This document shows, piece after piece, positions 43,201 through 55,200 of a stretch of DNA of 64,000 nucleotides (positions within the stretch are counted from its first letter, which is position 1; every line of letters begins with the position of its first letter). The notes under the pieces were generated by a model. The model ran no database searches and had not been told where the DNA came from. It worked only from the letters and a program-made list of their open reading frames with translations. The stretch comes from Rugalucina vietnamica. Lineage: Eukaryota > Mollusca > Bivalvia > Lucinida > Lucinidae. The position numbers and the translations under genes are program-made. Location: NCBI GenBank assembly GCA_964017185.1, contig OZ024869.1, positions 7,214,501 to 7,278,500 on the forward strand. Direction: 5' to 3'.

Positions 43201-46200
43201 AAGAGAGTATCTATATTACCAATAAAGTGGTTATGCACCAAGCAAGCAATATGCATAATATTATAAAAATCGGTGCGTGGGCAGAACCCTATGTAAATTT
43301 CATATAGCGTGAGACCCCCCCTTTGTATAGGGGTTCATAACAAGAAGGAGTGGTCTGGGATTGAAGATGGGTAAATTTTGTCAAATATGTACAGAGTTAT
43401 GGCCCTTGATTTACGTTAAAATTTTGTTTCCGGGCTCTATCTTGAGCATTTATTGACCGATTTTCTTTAAACTTTGTATAGGAGTTCATACCAAGAAGGA
43501 GTGGTCTGGGATTGCAGATGGGTAAATTTCGTCAAATAAGTACAGAGTTATGGCCCTTGATTTACGTTAAAATTTTGTTTCCGGGCTCTATCTCGAGCAT
43601 TTATTGACCGATTTTCTTCAAACTTTGTATAGGAGTTCATATCAGGAAGGAGTGGTTTGGGATTGAAAATGAATAAATTTAGTTAAATAAGTACAGAGTT
43701 ATGGCCCATGATTTACATTAAAATTTCGTTTCCTGCCTCTGTTTTGTGCATTTATCAACCAATTTTATTCAAACTTTGTGGGATTGAAGATGGGTAAATT
43801 TTATCAATGTATACAGAGTTATGGTCCTTCATTTATGACAAAATTTTGTTCTGCTCTTTATCTTGAGAATTTATTGAGAAACATTTTTGCTAAATTAAAT
43901 TTGCGTGGCGGGGTATCATGCATGCCTGCAGCGCTTTTATTTTTGTTCCAGTTATGGAGTTGATGAAAGTGAAGGCGAGGATTTTGAGAGATGTAGGGAA
44001 GGAAATTGGCACAGCATGGCAAAAAGTTTGTGGATGTTTAGTAGAATCATTAGACTTAGATATGACTATGGAGGATGAAATGAAAATGGGGGACACAATT
44101 GGTAAATTTTCTGTTTTATCATAAAATGTAACATTTCCTTAACACCCTTTAGATAATTCCATGTATCCACATTCACTATTAAGGAATAAAGTCCTTGAAA
44201 TTTTGGCATGAGCCTGCGCATCAGAAAAACAAAAAAATTTTTATGCGAAAACAAAGGCACAGACCAGCTTCGCGGTAACCGCAAAGCTGGTCAGTGACTT
44301 TGTTTTAGCTACTCAGATAGTACAATCCCTCTTGTTCTTAAATCCAAAGTCTCAAGCTTATAGCCTTCTTCTGTGGCTGTACAGCCTGGTTTGTGTCAGA
44401 CCTGGTTGGAAACCGAATCGTTGGTTTTCTCGTGACACGGCTCATATCACATTCTTCTTCCAGACACAAATGTTTGAAGTCCATGTAATAATTCATGCCC
44501 TTTTTAGCTCACCTGAGCCGAAGGCTCACAAGGTGAGCTTATAGGATGGCCATGATCCGTCGTCCGTCCGTCGTCCGTCCGTCGTCCACAATTTCAAAAG
44601 ATCTTCTTCTCTGAAACCGCTTGGCCGATCTAGTTGACATTTTATGTGGAGCCTTCTTGGGTAGTGGCATTTCGAGTTTGATCGCGAAATCCAGGTCACA
44701 TGACCAAGATGGCGGCCACGCCCATATATGGTAAAAACCCTTCAAAAATCTTCTTCTCCAGAACCGGTGGGCTGATTTCCACGAAACTTGGTATGTAGCA
44801 TCGGGGACTTCAGCCCATCATAGTTTGATAAAATGATGACCCTTGGATGACCTTGACCTATTTTACGACAAGGTCAAATTTGGAAAGATAGGCTTTTACA
44901 TGGGAAAAAGTGAAAACAATAGATTTTTTGAAAACTATTGCAGCCTGAAGCCTGAAAAGTGGTAGATGCAAACAACTAATGGAGTAGATGAAGGTATGTG
45001 ATTAATTTAGGTCAAGGTCATCTCTTGACCTTGGCCTGTCTGTCGTCCATACACACTTTTCAAAGATCTTCTTCTCTGAAACTGCTTGGCCAATCAAAGT
45101 GAAATTTTATGTGGAGCATCCCTGGGTAGGGGAGACGAAAGTTTGATCGCGAAATCCAGGTCACATGACCAAGATGGCCGCCACGCCCATATATGGTAAA
45201 AACCTCTCAAAAATCTTCTTCTGCAGAAGTGGCAGGCCGATTTTCATGAAACTTGGTATGTAGCATTTTGGACTCCAGCCCATCATAGTTTGATCAAATG
45301 ATGACCCTAGGATGACCTTGACCTATTTTACGGCAATTTCAATTTTGGAAACATAGGCTTTTACAAGGGAAAAGTGAAAACTATGGATTTTTTGAAAACT
45401 GTTGCAGCCTGAGACCTGCAAACAACTAATGGAGTAGATGAAGGTATGTGATTAATTTAGGTCAAGGTCATCTCTTGACCTTGGCCAGTCTGTCGTCCAT
45501 ACACACTTTTCAAAGATCTTCTTCGAAACTGCTTGGCCAATCAAAGTGAAATTTTATGTGGAGCGTCCATGGGTAGGGGGAACGAAAGTGTGATCGCGAA
45601 ATTCGGGTCACATGACCAAGATGGCCGCCATGCCCAACTATGGTAAAAACCACTCAAAAATCTTCTCCAGAACCGGCTGGCCGATTTACGCAAAACTTGG
45701 TATGTAGCATTTAGGACTCCAGCCCATCATAGTTTGTTGAAATGATGACCCTAGGATGACCTTGACCTATTTTACGGTAAGGTCAATTTTGGAAACATAG
45801 GCTTTTACATGGGAAAAGGCGAAAACAATGGATATTTTGGAAACTGTTGCAGCCTGAGACCTGAAAGTTGCTAGACGCAGACAACTAATGGAGTCAATGA
45901 AGGTAAGTAATTAATGAAGGCCAAGCTCATTTGTTGACCTTGACCCAAGGTAATTTAAAATTAAAATTATGGTTTTCTCAGAAATCACTGGCTTTGAAAA
46001 CTATTGCAGCCTGAGACCTGAAACTTTGCAGATGCAGACAACTTGTGAAGTCAATAAAGGTGTGTGAGTATTCAAGGTCAAGGTCATTTCATGATGACTT
46101 AATACTCCAAGATCAGGCTTCAGGTGAGCGTTCTCAGGACCAATGGTCCTCTGGTTTTTCTTTCTACAGAGAAATCTTCATATCCACCTGGGTACAAGTT

Positions 46201-49200
46201 TCTACAGCTGATAGGAGTGATAAAATTGCCCAGCAATGAAAGAATAACAGTTCAACAACTAAGTGATGCCTTACTTGAGAGTAATCAAGTTGTGGCAAAT
46301 AACATCTTGCTTGGCAAAAAAGGTAAGCATAAAAAGAAATTGCCCATGCAATATACATGTACTGATTTTTCTAAAAATGTTAAAGATGAAAATTTCAGTA
46401 GAAAAAGTTTGATATTTTTCATGATTTTGCTAAAAACATTGATTGTGAGTACACATTAGAACAGCCTCAAAGAGGCAGCTCTAACAAGTACCCACAATCA
46501 TTTCTTGGCTCTGTCTTGAGCATTTGTAGATTGGTTTTCTTCCAATTTTATAAAGGAATTCATATCTGGAAGAGGTGTAGATGGGTAATTAGTACAGAGT
46601 TACATGTATGGCCTTTGGTTTTGCCTTAATTTTGAAACACAGTTTACAATCAATGTCATCATATTCTGTGCATTTGTACGGGGTCTCTATAGAAGGGGTC
46701 AAGAATCTTTGTCCTATGTTCAAAATTCTTGTATGTCAGTTTCGTATTTACTCACCTAAAAACATATGCTCAAAATTTATAATTAATGACAATTTACAAT
46801 AATCCTGTTATTAATTCTTTCATTTTTTCTATATCAGAACATGCTAAATTATCCAGTGTACATTAATAATAGTACTATAGTTAGGAATTTATATCTGTTT
46901 TGACTTAATATGTACCACAGTGTCCATTTCCACATTTTTTCATGCATTTTCACAATTTTCTGGAACATTGCGCAATTTATTTTGTTGAAAATTCTATGAA
47001 TGTGAAGCTGATTATGATGCATTGCTTATTGGAATGTATTTCATATCTTTTATTGGTTTTTCACAGTTTTTACCGTGATAAATTCACTTTTGAGTAAGTT
47101 TTTTAACAACTTCTTACACTGTCCGTATATATGGTACTTGACATACCATACTTGAGTTTTTGATTATTGGAAAAATCAATACATAGTCTCTTGACCCCTT
47201 CTATAGAGACACTGATTTGTACTAAATTAAAGGGGTAGGGTGTTTAAGGCCTGTTTTTATGCCCCCAAGTTGAGGGGGCATATTGGTTTGGGTCTGTCCG
47301 TCCAGTCCAGTGGTGTGCAGTCAGTCTGTGATGCGTGAGTAACGCTTAGCACTCGGTCAGGAACCGTTAGAGCTCGGATCTTGAAATTTGGTATGTAGTT
47401 TGTATATGAAAATAAAGAGGACCCATATTTTTTCTATCAGGTAAATTCAATGGGCTAGGGGCCCATTCTGTGAGAGTTATTTCCCTTTTTAATTCTTGAT
47501 AAAGTGAATAGATAGTGGGTACCTTGTTTGTGCAACTCCTACAGTTTTATTCCGATTCTCTTGAAACTTTACAGATGTTGTGACCATGCTTTGAAGATAT
47601 GCATGTGGTTTGGATATAATCCTCAGTTTAATTTTTGTCACTCTCACTCACGCAATTTGAACTTAGCCATTTTTCGGGCATTTTCACATTGAAAGTGAAT
47701 GGGCAGTGGGTACCTTGTGTGCGCAACTCCTCCTTCAGTTTCATGCCAATTCATTTAAAACTTTACATATGTTATGAGCATGGTCTAAAGATATGCATGT
47801 GGTTTGGATATAATCCTTGGATTTTTTTTTGTCATTTTTTTCACAATTTGAACTTAGTCATTTTTTCGGGCATTTTAGTGAACGGATAGAGGGTACCTTG
47901 TGTGCGCAACTCCTCCTACAATTTAATACCGATACTTTTGAAACTTTGCAGACATTGTGCCCATGCTTTGAAGATATGCATGTGGTTGGGATATACTCCT
48001 TAGATTAATTTTTGTCACTTTTTTTTACAATTTGAACTTAAGTCATTTTTTGGACATATTTACATCTTGAAAGTGACTTACCAGTTGGGGCATAGTGTTT
48101 CATAAACACATTTTCTAGTTTGCCTCAGATTTTGCTAAAAACTAAATTTTGGAATTTAAGTGAGAAAACTATTCCTAAAAACAGCCATATTAATGATATT
48201 ATGTCTCTCTTTTAAAACCCAGAACAAGTATTTCATTTATCCTACAGGCATTGCCATGGCAAAGCCCAGAAGAATCATAGATAGAGCACATTTTGGTCTG
48301 TTTTTGACCATTCCTTAACACCTATTTTAATTTTTAAGTACCAGCCCACACGATGAACAAAATGGTACTTTGCATACAATGTCTCTGGATGATACTTCGG
48401 TGGACGGAAAAAAAGTCACAGGAAAAAAAGTCACGGAAATAAAGTCACGGAAAAAAAGTCACAGGAAATAAAGTCACAGGAAATAAAGTCACAGGAAAAA
48501 AAGTCACAAAAGTAAAAGACTAAAAGAAAATACATTTAATCTGTACATACATAAAGTATGATATAATTTTCATATTTACAGTAAGAAATGGTGAGGAACT
48601 GTAATAATTAAAACCCAATTATTGCTCTAGAAATTGACAGTAGTTTAAACAAATAAAAGATGGGAACCACCCTGTTATATGGCACATGGTGGTGCAATGG
48701 TAGACCATGGAGCCAGAGGAAAGGGTGATGGAAACTTAATGTTGCAATATATACAAAAGAGTAACATGTTGTGCACTTGAACAAGCCTCGAATAAGCTCC
48801 CAGAGAACGGGTTTAGTACCAAGGAAGCATTAGCTTCATCCCGGCATGATTGAAAATTGATAATCAGGATGTAAACCATCATCCAAAACAAAAATAATTT
48901 TAACATTAATAAACAATATTGATAATGATAAAAATTTACAACATAAAGTAGAAAAAGAAAAGATTTTATGTTTGTGACTTTTTTTCTTGTGACTTTTTTC
49001 CTACCCAAATCTGTGACTTTATTTCCGTGACTTTTTTTCCTGTGACTTTTTTTCCTACATTCGATACTTCATAATTATTTCATAATAAGAAATTGTTCGT
49101 CGTGTGGGACGGTAGTTGAAAATTATGTTAAATAGTGAAAAATAGATCCAAAATTGCAAAAATTGGTATTTCGATGCTTTTCTGAGTGTTGCCATGGCAA

Positions 49201-52200
49201 CATGTGTAATTTGTTTGTTTGTTTGTGTTGAGGCTTAACATCCCAGTCAACAACTTTTCAGTCATGTTGGGACAGAGCCAACGCTTCCTGGGTTAAGAGC
49301 CAAAGCTTCCTGGGTTTAACCACTACTGTAGGGAGTTAATGCGTCTTGCTCAAGGACACAACATGGTGACGCCTGTGGGGATCGAACCCAGGACCTCTCG
49401 ATTCGGATTCAGACGCTCTACCAGTATGCCACCACTCTCCCCATGTGTAATTTGAATGTGATAATTGTTCTAGAATTTATAAGCAGGGACCTATACCTGC
49501 TATATGCAATACATTTCTCATCAAAATTCATTTTTTTACCAACACATGAGGCCGAAATCAGGCCTAACATCCCCTAGGCCTTTTCATGACCGGTTATCAT
49601 GCATGCCTGCAGCACTTTTATTTATCATAGTGACAAGTATATGCATATATATGAATTTAACACATACAGAGGTGTACAATACATATGAATTATACTCGGC
49701 CTAACAAGGCATATCAGTGACTCAAACTGTTTTTTCAAACGCAACTTTTCTGCTCAGCTTTAAAATAAATGGTGTCTTCAGTCCTCTACAAATATAGAAA
49801 TACAATTTGTACATCAGTTTTCCACAAAGAAGTCCTATTGAAACTATTGCCTTGACAACAGCCACACACACTAAAACCTTCACCATTGTTGACAATGGCT
49901 GAGGGTCCGTGACACTTGGCCGAAAACCAGTTTGCCGAAAAGATACATCGTCGAAACGACACTTTGCCGAATGCGACACTTCGCTGAAATATTGCCGAAA
50001 TCCGGCAAAAATGCCGAAAAAGATGTTTTTAAGAGTATTTCATACAATTCATCTGGTCGGAATGACGTCATCGATCATTCGTACGAGGTGAATGACTCGG
50101 TGTTTATCGCTATGGCCTTACTGAATTCAAAGCAGAAGATTTGAAAACAAAATTATTTTTTTCTTAAAAGCATTGAAAATAACTTAAGATTGTCATCATT
50201 TCTTCAACTCAAGTTATGAACCCCGTTATTTTCTGGCAAATTATGATTTTATAAGCATCCAAAAATGATTAAAGCATAGCGATAATGACCGAGTTGTACC
50301 CTCGACCGAATGAGCAAAGAGGCGGAAAAGGAGCAGTTCCTGTACCCAATATTGACTTTTTCATACGAAAGAGTAGCTTGCCGACCGGATCAATGTGATT
50401 TTTTAACTTTTACTTAAATCCACAGCATTATAACGATTTTAACGATTAAATTTGTATAGATCTATAAAAAGAGGCATTCTAAATTCTTAAGGAATTAAAT
50501 GATTAGGTACATCAATGGCCAATTATGGCGATCAAACTAATTAATAATATATGACCAATATAAAACATGGCGATAAACCTGCCTAATCGTATTAGCATGA
50601 ACACATTTTACTTCATAAATAAACAAACATAAAACGTAATTATAAGGAACTGATATTAAGTCCCCATTAAGACAATTAAGGCTCATCTAATAACATTAGT
50701 TTCCCTCAAGCATGACTCATTGTTAATCATTTCAAACTTTCGGCCTAGTGTCGCATCGGAGAAGAATTTTCGGCATTGTGTCGTTTCGGCGAAATGTCTT
50801 TTTTCGGCGAAGTGGTTTTCGGCAAAGTGTCGTGCACCAATGGCTGATAGTCTCAAACCCAAAACCAAACAATGCAATTTATTTTTACTTTTATTGTTCT
50901 ATTGCAAAACATTGCGTGGAATAGTTTTTTAAGTATTCAGACAGCCAAATTAAATGCTAGAAAATTGTTCAATTTGAAAAATAATTAAAAAAATTCAAAA
51001 GGTCAAAAATCTCAGAGCATGGATCAAGCAGTGACCTGTAAGTGACCTCACAGGTCCCCAGCTATCGTATAGACATGGCCACTGAACAAGGTAACAATCC
51101 AATATGGCCACTGAGCAAGGTAGGAGAATGAAGTAAACAAAATTAAGTTTGGCTGGCGCATCATTGTGCTGCTATGAATTCAATTCAAACTTGTCACATA
51201 TTGTTTCATACATGCACAGCTTCATTCTATCACATGCATATTGATTCGGAATGATAATGCAAAAAAGTCAATTTTTAATGAAGTCATCGCAACAGAGATA
51301 ATCATTGAAAATGGTGCTTGCTGATACATTTATCCATTTACTGATAAGATCCACAAGAAAGAAAAACATCAAAATTCAATTTTAATATCAAAACCAAACA
51401 CTTCTAGTTGACACAATTTGAGCAAGAAAAATCAATGGATTATTTCCCTTTATTTCTGGTGCCCGTCGTGCGTTGTTTTGGCTAAGAAACACACTTTAGT
51501 TGTAAATATGTATGATCAAAATGTTTATAGATAGAAGAGCTGGTTCCCTTCATCAAAGTTTCTCTGAGGTTAATATAAACCAGAGGCAGGGAGCCAGTGG
51601 TGAGGCAGGCAGGGGAGACAACCAGCAGCTGAATATTGAACCTTTCAGGTCCCTTCCTGTAGGTAAGTGGTGTACCATTCTGTACTAGATATTCAGGACA
51701 ACTAAGTATGACATTCAAAATGAAAAAAATAGCTATTTGTTAAGTTATCACTAGAAGCTTAAAACAAATCCAATTTCTTCATCTAAAATGCAGAGCATCT
51801 AGCTGCTACATAAATGAATAAGCTAGTTTCTGTAGTTGAACTACTCAAGATTGCAAATTCTAGGGATACCTTTTCTCAATAGACAGAATTACTATTTGAG
51901 CCGCTTCAGGAAAAATACAACATTTTGCATATGTGAAAACAAAGAGGCAGATCAGCTTCGCAGTAACTTATAAGCTGATCAGTGCCTTAGCTTTGGCCCA
52001 CAGCTTTGATATTTTGTACGTAGCAATGGCTAATGGTCCGCTACATAAATTGTGCCAATCATGCCCCTGGGGTCAAATTTGGCCATGCCCCGGGGGGTCG
52101 ATAGTCTCCATAGACCTACAATAGGAAAAAATCTAAAAAAATCTTCTTCTCTGAAACCACTAGGCCAACAGCTTTGATATTTGGTATGTAGCAATGGCTA

Positions 52201-55200
52201 ATGGTCCTCTACATAAATTGTGCCATTCATGCCCCTGGAGTCAAATTTGGCCACGCGCCGGGGGTTGATAGTCTCCATAGACTTACTATGGGAAAAAAAT
52301 TCAAAAATCTTCTTCTCTGAAACCACAGGGCCCACAGCTTTGATATTTTGTATGTGGCAATGGCTAATGGTCCTCTACATAAATTGTGCCAATCATGTCC
52401 CCGGGGTCAAATTTGGCCACGCCCCGGGGGTCGATAGTCTCCATAGACCTACAATAGGAAAAACTAAAAAAACTTCTTCTCTGAAACCACTAGGCCCACA
52501 GCTTTGATATTTGGTATGTAGCAATGGCTAATGGTCCTCTACATAAATTGTGCCATTCATGCCCCTGGGGTCAAATTTGGCCACGCGCCGGAGGTTGATA
52601 GTCTCAATAAACTTGCTATGGGAAAAAAATTCAAAAATCTTCTTATCTGAAACCACAGGGCACACAGCTTTGATATTTTGTATGTGGCAATGGCTAATGG
52701 TCCTCTACATAAATTGTGCCAGCCATGCCCCTGGGGTCAAATTTGGCCATGCCCCGGGGGTAGATAGTCTCCATAGACTTACAATGGGAAAAACTAAAAA
52801 AAACTTCTTCTCTGAAACCAAAAGGCCCAGAGCTTCTATATTTTGTATGTAGCAATGTTTGGTAGTCCCCATTATAAATTGTGCCAGTCATGCCCCTGGG
52901 TCAAATTTGGCCATGCCCTGGGGGTCAATAGTGTCCATGCATAGACTTTCATTGGTCGATTCTCAATTAATTTAAATCTCATGAGCTTACAATGTGATAA
53001 TCTCTCAGGTGAGCTACAGGACCAATGGTCCTCTAGTTCTTATTTTTGCTCCAAAACATAGATTGTGGGTACTCATTAGAACCGCCTTGGCGAGGCGGTT
53101 CTAACGTGTACCCACAATCTATGTTTTGAGCAAAAATAAGAAAAATATAAAAAAAATTCAGCTGAAAATTTTCAATTTTTAAAGCTAAAAAAATCTCTGT
53201 TTATTGCATGGGCGTGTTTTCGTAATGTTCTGTCACTCCAGTGAATAATCCTGTTTAGGGCGATCATTTAATTCCAGTAATACAGTAAAAACATTTTATT
53301 TGAAACATTCCTTATTTTAGACACCAATAATATGGACTCACAAGGTGCTGATCAGAAAAGATCAAATGGAACAAAGACCCTGAACTTTCCCTCACCCAGG
53401 AGTTCGGAGAACGTAGATGAAAGTGCCAGACCAAACAGCCTTGAGAGCAGTGACTCCAACCTATCTGGAATTCAGTCTCCCAACAACACTGGGAATATAC
53501 CATTGGTTGTCAATGATCCAAGTATTCTGAAGGCTACAGGTAAAAATTTGTTTCTTGTCAGTAACATAAGTGTTTTACAATTTTGAACTTTGCCTATGGA
53601 GAGACACTGGTCAAAAAACCTCCTATAGGCTGCTGTGCAAATTGCCACACATTCTGACATCTCCCTCTCTTGTAACCTTAGCCATACTTCTACCCAAAGA
53701 ACTTATTTCAAGGAGTTTCAAGTATTCATGCTTGAATACTGTCTAGAATGGTCTGGATTTAAGCAAGGGAAAGTTCACACACACAAGTTTAGAACAGGTA
53801 TTTAAGATCATTTTTTTAAAAAAAAAGAAAGAAAAAAAAAGAATGTCATACACTTGTGACACTTTGTAGTAAATACTACATAATAGATTATTAAACAGTA
53901 TTGAAGAAATATGTTCATAATACAACTCCAAATACATATTGGCCGGCTTTTCAAATACAGTTTTTTCATGAGGGATGGTGGAATTATAAAATTTGTCTGC
54001 TATTACACCATACGTTAAGAGCAAAATTAACACTCTTCTTATATTAGAGTTTATGTAGCAAGGGGTTTCACTGTTCTGAACTTTGCTGCGTTTAACATAT
54101 TTTGAGCATATTTTAGTCAATAAATATTAAATGTTTCTCAAGGTCAATTCTCATACCCTAAATTATCATACATGTAAATTTACTTCTGTGTGTAAATTTT
54201 ACAAGGGGTAAGCAAATAGCGCATGCGAACGCCAATACACACCCGAGTAAATTTACCTATGAGTAAATAAACTCCTGGGAAGGACCAGATGCAAATTTTA
54301 TTTTTGCATTTACATACTTGTAAAATTTACCCATGAGTATTTTTAGCTCACCTGAGCCGAAGGTATTGTATACCCATGCTCCGGCATCTGTCCGTCCGTC
54401 TATCGTCCACAATTTCAAAGATCTTCTTCTCTGAAACCGCTTGGCTGATCAAGTTGAAATTTTATGTGCAACTTTCTTGGGTAGTGGCATTGATATTTTG
54501 TTCGCAATATCTTGGTCATATGACTGGCTGCCATGCCCATCTATGGTAAATACCATTCAAAAAAGGCGAAAACAATGGATATTTTTGAAACTATTGCAGC
54601 CTGAGACTTGAAAGTTGCTAGATGCAGACAACTAATGGAGTCAATGGAGGTATGTAATTAATTTAGGTCAAGGTCAAGAAATGACCTTGTCCCAACGTCA
54701 TTTAAATATCAAAATTAAGATTATGGTTTTCTCAGAAATCACTTGGTTTGGAAACTATTGCAGCCTGAGACCTGAAACTTAGCAGATGCAGACAACTGAT
54801 GAAGTCAATAAAGGTGTGTCAAGGTCATTTCATGATGATTTAATGCTCCAAGATCAGGCTTCAGGTGAGCGTTCTCAGGACCAATGGTCCTCTGGTTATT
54901 TCAATCCAATATCTGCTTTTAGATGATGAATTTTCACATTTTTTGTTCTTTACTGATTATACGACAGCTGCTGAAACTGTTGACATTGTTGTTGAATTAG
55001 AGTTTTTTGCCATTCAATACATTTTAGATCAAATGGAGTGCAGTCAGACACACTATTTTTTTTTGTCATTCTTGGTGAGGATTCCTGTAGCATTTTAAGA
55101 GTAATTCCTTGTGAAAGGATGATAATATGGGAATGTTTAACTGCTAAGGTTACGCCTGACCATAACATGATTCTCCTCTGCTGCCAATATTGGCCATTAA

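Noticed and set aside
48660..48735. tRNA-like sequence (GGTGGTGCAATGGTAGACC)
   Set aside because: Resembles an A box, but there is no B box at the right distance.
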